In this document: positions 1 through 9,661 of the stretch, one piece after another
How the letters are laid out: every line of letters starts with the position of its first letter
Position numbering within the stretch: position 1 is the stretch's first letter
Source of the DNA: Mesostigma viride
Lineage: Eukaryota > Streptophyta > Mesostigmatophyceae > Mesostigmatales > Mesostigmataceae
Assembly (NCBI GenBank): GCA_009746045.1
Contig: RPFO01001540.1
Location: 1-37,507, forward strand
Length of the DNA stretch: 37,507 nucleotides
Reading direction: 5' to 3'
Program-made: the position numbers and the translations under genes
The notes under the pieces: generated by a model
The model's input: the letters and a program-made list of their open reading frames with translations, nothing else
Databases searched by the model: none
Told to the model about the DNA's origin: nothing

Positions 1-366
1 AACAAGGCGGTACGAGACGAGGTCTGTTGGGACCGCGTCGTGAAAAGAGCCAAGAGAGGGGGCCACCACGATCCGTACATCGATCGATGGGTCTCGGAAA
101 TCTACGTGGACGGGTCGGAGCTCGCCGCGAAGAAGAGGAAGCGGGAGTCGGACCACTCGTCGCGAGGAAGCGGAGGCGGTCCTTCCGCGAGACGCGACGA
201 CCCTCCTCCGCGTCCGAAAGAGATCGAGCGGGGTTCCGAACCGTACGCAACGCCGAAACCGGTCGAACGAACTTTGGAGAAGACCAAGAAAGCGCGAGTG
301 GCTAAGAAGGACAGTGCACCGCCCCCCGGGAAACCGACGTGGACGGGATTGCGCGGACGTATGTGA
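1..366 (+). CDS. Partial basic, low-complexity protein (5' end outside window)
   Basis: The frame is open from the first base, so the true start lies upstream; an in-frame GTG at 40 need not be the start. About 121 residues are visible, ending at TGA 364-366. It is rich in Lys, Arg, Ser, Pro and Glu, with a lysine/arginine patch (AAKKRKRE) that resembles a nuclear localisation signal. No catalytic motif is seen. It may be a disordered chromatin- or nucleic-acid-associated protein; that is inference from composition only. It runs in the same direction as the next two genes. Confidence 0.5.
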   Translation, partial: NKAVRDEVCWDRVVKRAKRGGHHDPYIDRWVSEIYVDGSELAAKKRKRESDHSSRGSGGGPSARRDDPPPRPKEIERGSEPYATPKPVERTLEKTKKARVAKKDSAPPPGKPTWTGLRGRM

Positions 367-415
367 TCGACGGCGACGGTTGATAAATAATGTTACGAGA
401 GTGTATGGGAGACGA

Positions 416-754
416 ATGCCCCGAAAAAAAAAGATCGCGACTAGTACTCCGAAGAGACGCGTCGCCCCCAAGCGCAAGGAGCCCAAGGTCACGCGTCGAA
501 GCACGACGCTCCAGAGGGCGGTGCGGAGGAAAGGTCACGTCGCGCGGGCCGAAGAGGTACCAGAACTGACGGAGGAAGACAAGGAGGAATGGTTTGGATT
601 CATTGAGAACTTTGAAAAACCTTCCGAACACTTCCCAAGCTCCGGTGTTCACCGATGCGGACGATATAATGGGTGCCCCCCGATCCATTATGACCTGGAT
701 ATGTTCGGCGCCGATCCGAATTTGTCGTTCGATACGCTGACAAACCGTGATTAG
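416..754 (+). CDS. Basic N-terminus, acidic middle: small unknown protein
   Basis: The ATG at 416 follows an AT-rich stretch with TTGATAAATAAT at 379-390. The protein has 112 residues. The first 45 are lysine/arginine-rich (MPRKKKIATSTPKRR), followed by an acidic segment (ELTEEDKEEW) and a less charged C-terminus. An earlier in-frame start at 314 would overlap the preceding gene and is less likely. No known domain is recognised. The tract around 620-700 may be partly misread, because another frame there also gives protein-like sequence and this window carries many single-base losses. Confidence 0.45.
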   Translation: MPRKKKIATSTPKRRVAPKRKEPKVTRRSTTLQRAVRRKGHVARAEEVPELTEEDKEEWFGFIENFEKPSEHFPSSGVHRCGRYNGCPPIHYDLDMFGADPNLSFDTLTNRD

Positions 755-787
755 AGGTTACTCACCCTTTTTTCCCCGACACGACCT

Positions 788-1937
788 ATGTACGACCTTA
801 TAACTACGCCAGCCGCGGCCGAACCCCTGCCGAGTGACATTCCTCCCACGAGGAAACGCCGCATGTCCAATACGACCAGTTGGCATTTATGGAGAACGTG
901 CCTAAGAAAAAAAGGAGTGGCGGGAGACACGCTGCTCCACGGGTAAAGATTGAAGACGGGGTTTACAATGAAAAGAAGGGGACTAATGAGACTCCGGACA
1001 CATGGGTCGAGTTCGTTAGTTTCTACGGACCTTTTGGCAAAACAAGTTGAAAGATTGGTCAAAAGAGGAGGCCGCGAGACAGTATCAAAACTTTTTGGAT
1101 AGAGTCCAACGAGGGGAGTTGAACCTCGACGAGCTAGTGCGTGCCAGAGGCGCGAATTGGGACCACAAGATGGGACCGGGAATGACAGAGAGGTTGAGCC
1201 AGGTGCGCCCACCCATAGGAACGATGAAAGGGCGTTGGGAAAAGGCCGTAAGGGAGTTTGAAAAAGTGACCGGTATCGATCGAACCCTCTTAAAAGACGG
1301 GGAACTGAAGTTGACGGAAAGCGACTTGAAAAAGGCGGCGATGGTGGTGAACAAAAACTTTTTTGCCAACACGTTCCCTGTACACGAGGTCTTGTGGAAA
1401 ATAGATGAGAAAGACGACCCCGAAACCCTTGCATACTCGCTAGGCAAGAACACGATCGCACTCACAAGACCATCTGCGCTCAAGGCCTTCAAGGAGTTTT
1501 CTCCCGAGACCGAAATCGTGATAGACGAGGGGAAAGTGGTCCGATCGAACGCACAGAGATTGTTACAGTTCCTTGCACACGAAATGATCCATTCCGCAAA
1601 TTCGAGGTGGGCTCCTATCCGCGATCTCCAATACGACTTCCATGGTCCTGTCTTCCATCGCAATAACCGTCTGTTCAACGGTCTTGACACCGTCCACGAC
1701 TACTTTGGACATAGTGTCCCAAAAAAGGATATCCCTTACATAGGGGACGGTGAGGAGACTTTTTCATTGTACGACTTTAAAAGGCCTCCCATTGGAGCGA
1801 GCGAGACAAGTAAAAAACACTACTCTGCGAGCGTTCTACCCTATACGCTTGACCAACTAGAGGAAATAGAAAAGATAACAAACGAGGCAGGTGTGCAAGA
1901 ATTGAAAGATCGCGATATTCAGAGGTACAATAGTTAG
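788..1937 (+). pseudogene. SprT-like zinc metalloprotease, 5' portion, interrupted by an LTR retrotransposon
   Basis: Residues 178-182 of the segment read from 1047 are HEMIH, and H199-G-x-x-F follows. This HExxH plus downstream HG..F is the active-site layout of SprT/Spartan-type proteases, which digest proteins crosslinked to DNA. The 1047 frame has no good ATG at its beginning. The frame open at 889-1050 and the one starting at ATG 788 give protein-like sequence, and each step to the next frame is explained by one lost base, so the real start is probably 788 or the ATG at 889. The downstream end is cut by the retrotransposon: the apparent stop TAG 1935-1937 is in the LTR. The original C-terminus lies at 10316-10469. 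Its base composition is more AT-rich than that of most window genes. Confidence 0.75.
1925..1929. repeat. Left copy of the target-site duplication (GTACA)
   Basis: GTACA occurs here just before the 5' LTR and again at 10316-10320 directly after the 3' LTR. Five bases is the usual duplication length for copia-type integrases. Two bases (AT, 1930-1931) lie between this copy and the shared LTR sequence. The duplication falls in the SprT-like coding frame, and the frame matches on both sides. Confidence 0.75.
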
Positions 1938-2584
1938 CATATTGGGGCACCAATGTGCTAGATGGATGCAGGTTGAGGAGACCTTTCCAACGCCGTGTCA
2001 ACCGCCTAGAACAGACAAGGGACTAGAAAGTTATCAAGTCCCGAAGTACTGCCGACCGGTGGGCGAGGGCGGGGCACGCTCAGGGCATAGTGGACAGGAC
2101 ACGTGGCAGGCCGTGCCTGCACAGGCTTAGCCTGTACACTCACGTGACTGGGACACAGTGTACTGAGGGCTCAACGGTACTGTGGCTAGTAGAAGCAGTA
2201 ACCAGCCAGCAGGTCTGCAAGGATGTAAGTCCTTGCAGGACTGTGGCAGGTCCTGTGCTGTCCTAGACACAGGATAGCCAGAGATTCCTGTATGCTGCCT
2301 GCAACGAGGATGCAGGGCAGCGATACGAGGCTCTGGCAATGTAGCGTTGCCCAGCGTTGCTCATGACCGAGGAACAAGGATGGAACGAGGTTGCATATAG
2401 CTCGAGGCTCAACGAGGCAACGAGCGTCTTCACACACGAACCTTGGTCGTCACGACGAGTGGCGAGCCTATCGAGGGTCGTAGGCCTGGTGTGAGGATAA
2501 AGGTTGCTAGCCAGCAGCCTAGGGTCATTCCAGCCGGCAAGGACCAGGAGCTCACAAGCTCTGCTGACGAGTTGCTGCGCAAAT
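1932..2584 (+). repeat. 5' long terminal repeat
   Basis: This 653-bp block repeats at 9662-10315 with one single-base difference near 2187. It begins AGTTAGCATATTGGGG and ends GCTGCGCAAAT. It carries no convincing gene; short open frames occur in both copies simply because they are duplicated. In copia elements the promoter and RNA processing signals lie in the LTR, but I cannot place them with confidence. Confidence 0.93.
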
Positions 2585-2608
2585 CGTACTATTGCTTCCA
2601 ACGCTTTC

Positions 2609-3743
2609 ATGTCTGGTTCATCGTCAAGCAGCCACGGTGCTGGTGAGGCGAACGAGCAGAGAGACGCGCAAGCGTTTTTCCCCTACCGTAACCAAGCAAA
2701 CGCTCCAACATTCGTGCAAGCGGCCTACGTAGCGAGGCACTTGGCAGAAGAGGGGTGGGTGGCGGTGAGTGGGGGAGGCAGCAGGCCAGCGGCGGCGGAC
2801 CCGATTATACAACGGGCTCGCGTCGTGATTTCTCCAGGTGAGACGGGGCGAGTGGCGGTGGAAGAGTTGGTGCGTATTCGGACGCGCTAGCTGAAACTGC
2901 TAATCGTGTGGAGGTCGCTTATCAGGGCGCCCATATCACGCTAGCCGGTCTCGACCTAGCCAGGGAGGCGCTTAGCCAGATTGTGGCAACAGCGCTCGGC
3001 AGCACCCGACTGTTTAACCACTGGGTGGCTACAGCAGTGCTAGGAGAGGGGGTACCAGACGCCGACATCATCCGGAACGCGCGTGCTCGGGAGACGGTGA
3101 ATCCTTGGAGCACGGCGGAGGTATTTGCCCAAACCATTGAGAATCTTGTTGCTGTCCTTTTGCAAGAGTCGAGAGGGTACGCAGACAGGTTCTATATTAC
3201 TACGCAGCCTTTCGGAGTGTACTCCAGGCTTGATACACCGAGGCCGGAAAACACCACTGCGTGGGGTCCGGAGGTGGAGATTGTCACGGGGGTCGAGAAG
3301 ACGCCTGAAGACGTCCATTTTGAGTGGACTGACAAGCCAGAGGGCTCCGTCAAGCGCTCAGCCCAGCAGATAAACGAGGGCGACGGCACTACCGAGACCT
3401 ACGAGGCAAGGCAGAGAGCTGATCTGCATATCCCTCGTGAGGTGACTCACGAGTACGATCGTTACGGCCGAGGCGAGCAGAACGAGCTTGTCGGCGGCGG
3501 TAAGCGGTGGGTACGCGATCTTGCTTGGCATCGCAACCCAGGTGAGACACAACATCCAGTCGAACGCAAGGAGACGGGCGACCTGTGACCTGCGTGCTGG
3601 GAGAGTTTAACCCAGACCTCCAGATTGTCGCAGAGGCAGCAGCAGCCATACCGGTTGCTGAGGGTGTTGAGCAGCGTCCAGACCGTGAGGAGGGGCAGGC
3701 GAGTGCAAGCCAGGAGGCGGCCTCGTCTGGAGTAAGTGCGTGA
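2609..3743 (+). CDS. Unknown ORF between 5' LTR and Gag of the retrotransposon
   Basis: It starts at ATG 2609, 24 bases after the LTR. Three segments (2609-2890, about 2865-3588, about 3590-3743) read as one protein of roughly 375 residues if one base is missing near 2860 and one near 3585. The N-terminus is Ser/Gly-rich, the middle Ala/Val-rich and probably helical, and the end Gln/Glu/Ala-rich. There is no zinc knuckle or protease motif. It is more GC-rich than the Gag-Pol part. It could be an N-terminal Gag domain, an extra ORF of this lineage, or captured sequence. I do not recognise it. Confidence 0.5.
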
Positions 3744-4175
3744 GCCTGAGTGGGTTCCAGCAATATCTGCGTGTGTTTCTGTGGTATTTTATAATGCTTC
3801 GTAACACGCGCGGGGCGGCAGCGGGAGCGGGGCGGGAGCGGGGGATGGCGGGGTGAGGCAAGGGCAGACACGGAGGCCCCGCCAACGTCGTGCCAGAGGG
3901 ACAGGCGATCCCAACGGCAGAGGGCGTCAATGGCAGGAGGGCATCCAACCGGAAGAGGAAAGAGGTGGCACAAGGGGAGGAGCGTGCAGGGTGGCCAACC
4001 GACGGCGTGGTGCTGACGGGGGAGGGCCAGAATGATGCTGAACGTCAAGCACCTGGTAAGAGACCATGTGTGCCTGCGTCTGGTGTTCCTGCAGCTAGTT
4101 CCTGCGCCATTAGCACCTGTAGGAGCTGCTGTCATTGGCAGTGACCCTCGTGCTTTGCCTGGGACTAGACCTCAT

Positions 4176-5134
4176 ATGAGTGCTGTGGCTGTGATGAATG
4201 GCCAGAAGCCTCTCAAGCCTCCTGTGGGACAGGAAGAGCTAGACAAGTGGTTGGAGGATATGGAGCTAGTTTCATGCTCTGTAGATCCCACTGTCAACCT
4301 TGTGCAGGTATTCCACACATCCACGACTAATAGGGATTCAGTGAGCGGTGAGGGACAAGGCTAGGCAGGCTGTCAAGGACAAGCTGACTTGGTCTCAGTT
4401 CCTAGAGGGCCTACGTCAGGAGTTTCTGATAAGGTACTCAACCTCACTAATCACTATAAGCTCAGCTATGATACCTTTGAGATCAAGGGCACAATAGCTG
4501 AGGAGCTGCAGCGGCTCACACGCATCAGGGAGAAGGGGGCCAAGCATGGCTTCAATCTGACTGATAGAGCAGTGGCAGATTACTTCCTGGATCGCATGGG
4601 GCTGAGTGTGGATGGGAGAAATGCAGCTAGGATGTTTGCTGATCAGACAGATGGGACGTGGCCAGCCTTGCAAAAGGTTATTTTAATATCCGTCCATCTG
4701 ACAATGCTGCTTGCAAGGCAATCCAGGTGACTGGTGCCCCTTCAGCCTCCGCTCATCAGGTCCATGGTGACGCCCCTGGGCAGGGTGCTCAGGGAGAAAC
4801 CAGACCTAGTAGGCGTCAGAGGGCTAACAGGCGCAGGCAGAATGGTAACCAGGGTGGCAAGGGCCAGCAGCAGGGATCCAAAGGCAAGGGTCAGCAGCAG
4901 GCTGGTGGTCACCAGGGTGGTCAGCAGAACAAGGGTGGCCAAGGGCAAGGCAAGAGCCAGGGCCAGGGCACCCAGGCCAGTCAGAGCAGCCAGAACCAGG
5001 GTGGCCTGAAGAAGGCTGCTGCTGGGAAGGATGACAAATGCTTTGGATGTGGCAGGACGGGTCATTGGCGACGTGACTGCCCAGACCAGGCCAAGTCTGC
5101 TGGAGCAGGCTCTGGCCAGGTGGGTAAGCCATGA
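4176..5134 (+). CDS. gag: Retrotransposon Gag with CCHC zinc knuckle
   Basis: A likely start is ATG 4176. The N-terminal half is spread over frames at 4176-4364, about 4348-4440, 4389-4730 and 4658-5134. Most steps fit one lost base; the step near 4348 runs the other way. The C-terminal part has a long Gln/Gly/Lys-rich linker (about 4800-5020) and then the knuckle CFGCGRTGHWRRDC, matching C-x2-C-x4-H-x4-C. Gag forms the particle that packages element RNA. The region 3744-4175 just upstream holds Pro/Arg/Gly-rich open sequence that may also belong to Gag, but I cannot place its frame. Confidence 0.8.
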
Positions 5135-5140
5135 CTTGAG

Positions 5141-6380
5141 ATGTTGTCCCCTGTAAATAGTCAATCACCCCTAGTGGGACGAACAGTTGTACATAGTAAT
5201 GGGGGTGTCCCTCTTGTGCAGCAGCAAGGGGTTGGGAATGATGAGGTGCTTCCACTCAATGATTGCAATAACGCTGCTGCAGCAGTGGAATTCCCTGTGC
5301 CTGTGGCAGGTGCAGGGTCTCCAGTTGTTGGGGTTGACTCTGGGAGTCAAGCCGCCAGACTGGAAGGACCTGCAGCTTCTGTGGGAACCGGGGCTGGCTC
5401 TGGGAGCCGAGCTACCTTGGAGGAGGTCCCTGGAGCAAGAGAACAGCAGGTGGGTCGTGCTATCCCAAGCACACAGTCTTTGTCACGTTCCTCTCTGTGC
5501 AGCCAGGCTGACAGGGGGTTGAGCTATGCTCAGGCTGGAAACACTCTACACCATATCTTTGGCCATCTAAGCAGGCAGAGATGTTTGCTTGGAAGATTGG
5601 CAAGGAGCCTTTGCTAGAGGCCTGCAGTGCAGCTGCTCAGAATTGTGTCTGTCAGGAGAATGCTGTTCGCCTCCCACAGTCCCATGCCAGAGAACCTGCT
5701 AGAGAGCGGGGGGATATCCAGGTGGACATCCAACACATCAGGGGCATGTATCTGTTGGTGGGGGTGGATAGGTTTAGCAGATATAGGTTGCTGACCATTC
5801 TTCCTGGAATGCAGGAGCATCAGCTGTTGATGGGTCTCCAGTCTTTGTTGCCAGGCTTTGGGGTGTACACCAAGGTGCAAGCTGACTTGCAGTTTGACTG
5901 CTTGATCAAGCTGGCTGACCAGCTTCCTTGTAAGTTGGTAGTGGTCCCTAGGGAATCCATGGGCAGCAGGGAGCTGTAGAGAGATCTATACGTGAAGTAA
6001 AAACAGTGGTGCTAGCAGCTAGGAGTGTGCCTGTTGTGGCATCAGCTCTAGAGAAAGCAGCTTGGTGTAAGGGGATTGAGGAGCAGCTTAACCACAGGGT
6101 AACCTATTACTATGATGGTGTGGCAGTCTCTCCCCTGGCATTGCAGTTTGGTATGCTATCACAGGACGTGGTGGCAGCCTGCCTGAAGAAGGCAGACAGG
6201 GTGTTTTCCAGATTGAGGCGTAAGGACAAGGGTTGGAAAATGCTGAGGCCCCAGGTGGGACTGAGGGTCAGGATGTGGAAGGAACCGTCATTACCAGGCA
6301 AGCGTGGCAAGTGGCAAGATGGGCAGGTAACCCATGTTGAGAAGCTAACCATTCTTGTCTGGTGGCTTTGGAGAGTAATC
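5141..6380 (+). CDS. Retrotransposon integrase region
   Basis: Three segments (5141-5617, 5581-5979, 5970-6380) join through single-base losses, one at the GGG run 5969-5971. The first ends in HHIFGHLS, followed in the next frame by C...CVC, which together fit the HHCC zinc-binding domain. The core has the first acidic residue in QVDIQ, the phrase GVDRFSRY that is usual in copia integrases, a second Asp in QADLQ and a Glu in PRES. After the last step the frame reads AVERSIREVK, the conserved block following the catalytic Glu. A DSG triplet near 5338 is a weak candidate for the protease at the usual place. Confidence 0.8.
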
Positions 6381-8371
6381 CCAAGCACGTGTACAGGCTA
6401 TCCTGGGCTCACGTCAAGGAGAGAAGGCCAACTGCAATCTGGCCTGAAGACGGCCCTGATCCTCCCTTGGAGGGAGATGAGCAGGATGAGAGCCAGGCAG
6501 CAGATGCTAACCCACCATGCTTGGATTATGGTCTGTCCTGGATGGATGAGGGTGAGCAGGAGTCTGCTGAGACGTCTGTCACAAGGCCAGAGGTGGCCAG
6601 GGCTGCACCACAGTCCAGGGGGCTGCTTATGGCGGACATCATTCGAGCTCTGCAGAACAGCAAGCGTGATCCCAAGGTATCTAAGCTCACGGGATGGGGG
6701 TCATGTGGGGCACCAGCACTAGAAGTGGATACCAACTCACAGGTGTCCATTCTAAGGGTAGAGGATGCTGCAGGCTTGCAGTGGTCATCCCCTAGCTGCC
6801 TAGCTGTGTCTGATTTCTCTGGGAATGTGTCCATGAAGATCTTGGGAGAAGTGAGTGTGCCTATCCTGGGGGTGCCCACCACGTTCAGTGTGGTTGAAGG
6901 GTATCAGGGGCCTGCCATTCTAGGTCAGAACTTCTTGTGCTTACCAGGGGTGAGGATATCCTCTGAGGAGCTAGCATTAGAAGGGCAGGGCCGCCTTCCC
7001 TTGCAGAGATATCGCTACTCCCAGGGTCTTAGTGTGGCTGTAAGGGCTGTGAGGGGTCTAGAGGCAGAGGGTCCTGATACAAAGGAGCCCATTGCTGGGG
7101 ACCTGCTGATCCTCCCTACTACGTTTGACCCACGTGAGTTGGGTGTGCAGAGGTACCAGATCCCAGGAACGAGTCCTGTACCTTGGCGCAAGCTAGTGGA
7201 GATGATGCAAAGCCCCAAGATGGCTAAGGCATGGACTCTTGGCTTTGTTGCTTCTGGGCATGAGTGGATAGTTGCCAACTGTGCAGAGCCTGTGGATGTC
7301 CTCCCTGAGGATCACCAGCTGCTCAGGTTGATGTTTGTCCTCAAGCTCAAGGAGGTAGATGGCGTGCAGGTGCCACATGTTAGACCAGTTGTGACTGAGT
7401 ACCATGGCACTGGACAGTTAGCAGATGAGGAGCTTTACACACCAGGGATGCTGCATGATACATGGAGGATTTTGTTGTGCATTTATTTGTCTTTTCTGCA
7501 GAAGGGGATACCCTATAGCTCTGTGTTGGTAGATTTCAAGAGGGCTTTTCTTAAGGGTGATCAGCAGGAAGCACAGGATACTTGGCGCACAATACCCCCT
7601 TTCTTTGTTAAGGTGCCTGCAGTGTGGAGGGCAGAGCTGAAGACGAGGTATTTGAGGATTCTCAAAGGCGTGGAAGGCCTTAGATCGAGTCCCATCATCT
7701 GGAGGAAGAGCTTGGAGAAGTACCTCAGGTCTGTCTGTGGTCTCTCAGTCTCTCCAGTTGATCCTTGTCTGTTTCAGGGTAGCTATGAGGGGCTGCCAGC
7801 GTTTGCCTCCCTGCATGGTGATGATCTGCATCTCCTGGGCCATCCCACTTGGCAAGAGTTGACTCTGGCCAGGATCCAGAAACGGTTTGAACTGGGTAAG
7901 ATCCAGTACATGGTTGAGAATGAGCCCATGGTGTTTTGTGGAATGCAGGCGACCTTGGTCCATCAGCAGGGTACATGGTCCATCCAGCTGGAGGGTGGTA
8001 AGGATTATCCTCAGCAGATCATAGATGCCTTGCAGGAGCCCATCACCCAGGCCAGATGTGCAACAATACGAGGTATGTTGGCATGGCTGGCCAGCATTTG
8101 TGCTCCTGACCTGTTGGTACTGAGTCGGTTGACCGATTCCCAACTGGTTGAGGTGGGTGCTGAGAGAGTGGTAGAGGCTGTTCGCATGTCTCCCCCTCTC
8201 ATGCTGGGTCCTTTGGATTTGTACAGGCCTTTTGACATGATGCTCTATGTGGACAGTTCTATGGATAGTAGGAAGGTCACAGAGGTCAGGGGCCGTGCAG
8301 CAGCATTAATATCCCTGGTGCAGGAACAGTCCTCTCTGGTCTGCTGGTACAGTCGGTTGCAAACAGGGTAA
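6362..8371 (+). CDS. Retropepsin-like segment followed by reverse transcriptase
   Basis: One uninterrupted frame of 669 residues. Near 6715-6930 it has a retropepsin-like pattern: LEVDTNSQVSIL, then a GxVxVPILG-like stretch, then AILGQNFL. The catalytic triplet reads DTN rather than DTG/DSG. Reverse transcriptase follows: motif A is VDFKRAFLKG (near 7530), and motif C reads LHGDDLHLLG (near 7815) in place of the usual copia YVDD. The tail MMLYVDSSMDS starts RNase H with its first Asp. The initiating ATG is probably not used; the frame continues from integrase by a one-base shift. Confidence 0.88.
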   Translation: MALESNPKHVYRLSWAHVKERRPTAIWPEDGPDPPLEGDEQDESQAADANPPCLDYGLSWMDEGEQESAETSVTRPEVARAAPQSRGLLMADIIRALQNSKRDPKVSKLTGWGSCGAPALEVDTNSQVSILRVEDAAGLQWSSPSCLAVSDFSGNVSMKILGEVSVPILGVPTTFSVVEGYQGPAILGQNFLCLPGVRISSEELALEGQGRLPLQRYRYSQGLSVAVRAVRGLEAEGPDTKEPIAGDLLILPTTFDPRELGVQRYQIPGTSPVPWRKLVEMMQSPKMAKAWTLGFVASGHEWIVANCAEPVDVLPEDHQLLRLMFVLKLKEVDGVQVPHVRPVVTEYHGTGQLADEELYTPGMLHDTWRILLCIYLSFLQKGIPYSSVLVDFKRAFLKGDQQEAQDTWRTIPPFFVKVPAVWRAELKTRYLRILKGVEGLRSSPIIWRKSLEKYLRSVCGLSVSPVDPCLFQGSYEGLPAFASLHGDDLHLLGHPTWQELTLARIQKRFELGKIQYMVENEPMVFCGMQATLVHQQGTWSIQLEGGKDYPQQIIDALQEPITQARCATIRGMLAWLASICAPDLLVLSRLTDSQLVEVGAERVVEAVRMSPPLMLGPLDLYRPFDMMLYVDSSMDSRKVTEVRGRAAALISLVQEQSSLVCWYSRLQTG

Positions 8372-8724
8372 CTCCCAGCAGTGACATTGCTGAGTGCAGG
8401 GCAATCTGTGAAGGGCTTCATACTGCTCTTTACTTGAGGGAGCTATTTTACCAGCTATGTCAAGTGGCTTCCTGTCGGTTGCAGATGCACACACTGGTAA
8501 GAACTGACAGCATGGGCATGGTGCAGTTTGTGCACAGGCAGCTGGCCAGGAGCAGGGACCTTGATTATTTGTTGCTCAAGGAAATGTCTTGCTTAGCTAA
8601 CATTGAACATGTGGCTGGCGTGGACAACCCTGCAGATGCTCTCACCAAGCTGGAGGAGAAGGCTGAGCTGCAATACCCTTTGCTTCGTGGGCTCATGGCC
8701 TCCAAGGGGGGAGGGCCAGAGTAG
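8372..8724 (+). CDS. RNase H, C-terminal part, of the retrotransposon
   Basis: The preceding frame ends at a stop next to a GGG run (about 8367-8369). Stepping back one base gives SSDIAECRAICEGL and LYLRELFYQL, matching the helix carrying the RNase H catalytic Glu, then TDSMGMVQ with the next Asp, then EHVAGVDNPADALTK, the usual copia RNase H ending. RNase H removes the RNA strand during cDNA synthesis. The stop is at 8722-8724. Confidence 0.85.
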
Positions 8725-9661
8725 ACCAAACAGCCTTGCTCTAGGTGGGAGGCATCCCAGTGGGCTGGGCAGCCACGTGGTGGCTGACAGCAGGTCCTTC
8801 AGAGTTCAGACACACTCTGCTGGACAGGGGTCAGGGTGGAGTCACTCCCCTGGCTGAGAATTTCGCCTGGCTCTGTCATGGAGCTGCAGAAGAGTCTTAA
8901 GGACTTTGTAATGGGCCTTGGGTCTTCATGGAATGGACCCTGCAAGGGCAGCCCAAGTGTTGGCTCTAACAGGTTGCTGTACATTTGTATATATTCTCTG
9001 TAACCAACCTGTTGCATGCTAATAAAATCCCTGGTTGTGTGACCATGTTGGACGTGGTTGCCAGGGGCCTCACTATGGGTTATACTCCTTTATAATAAAA
9101 CATAATCTTGTTATTGTCATGTCTTGTTGTTTGTGATGCTCAGTTCCAGGAGCTGATCCAAACCTGGAGGAGATGGGGTGGGGTTCGATTCCCCAGCTGA
9201 CCTCAGCCTGGCATGTATGAATCCTGAGTTTATCCCTCAGTGAGGACATGGGCTCCCCATGTGTTGGCTAACATTTGTCAGGGCTCTCTCAGTCTTTGGA
9301 AGGATTTAAAAGATAAAGGAGGCTCCGTGGCGGGCGCCATATGAACGGGCGCCTGTGATAACTGGATGACCAGGAACTCACAATAGTACGTTCATGGACT
9401 CCTCTATCCAAACTCCTCTGACTAAGTGAAGACCTAACTTTAATCTACACCAGGTTCCCAAAGAAAGGGTTGGGATGTCATGTGGGTCAGAGGGCAACCT
9501 TTGAACCAATGAGCAGGCCTAGCTAATATTTGGAGGCACCTCAGGTTCCAAAAGAAAAGGCAGGTCTGGTCTCTGGGAGGGATCAGATGTCTGAAGGCTT
9601 GTGGGGACAGTGGCTGATAGGTTCTCAGGCTGGTCCAAGCTCCAAAACAAGAAAGGGTTGG
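8725..9661 (+). other. Retrotransposon 3' non-coding region with polypurine tract
   Basis: No gene is seen in these 937 bases. AATAAA-type signals occur at about 9020 and 9095. A purine-rich stretch just before the 3' LTR (about 9643-9663, AAAACAAGAAAGGGTTGGAG) is the likely polypurine tract that primes plus-strand DNA. Similar purine-rich phrases near 9455-9475 and 9545-9565 make a loose 90-bp periodic repeat leading up to it. A perfect tRNA T-arm-like hairpin lies at 9178-9196. Confidence 0.7.

Noticed and set aside
1085-1690. Minus-strand frames opposite the SprT-like gene
   Set aside because: Ser/Phe-rich shadow of the protease coding strand; the HEMIH...HG..F motif fixes the plus frame.
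9178-9196. tRNA-like T-arm (GGGGTTCGATTCCCC) in the retrotransposon 3' region
   Set aside because: No matching acceptor stem or D and anticodon arms could be found around it, so a tRNA gene or tRNA-derived short element is not supported.
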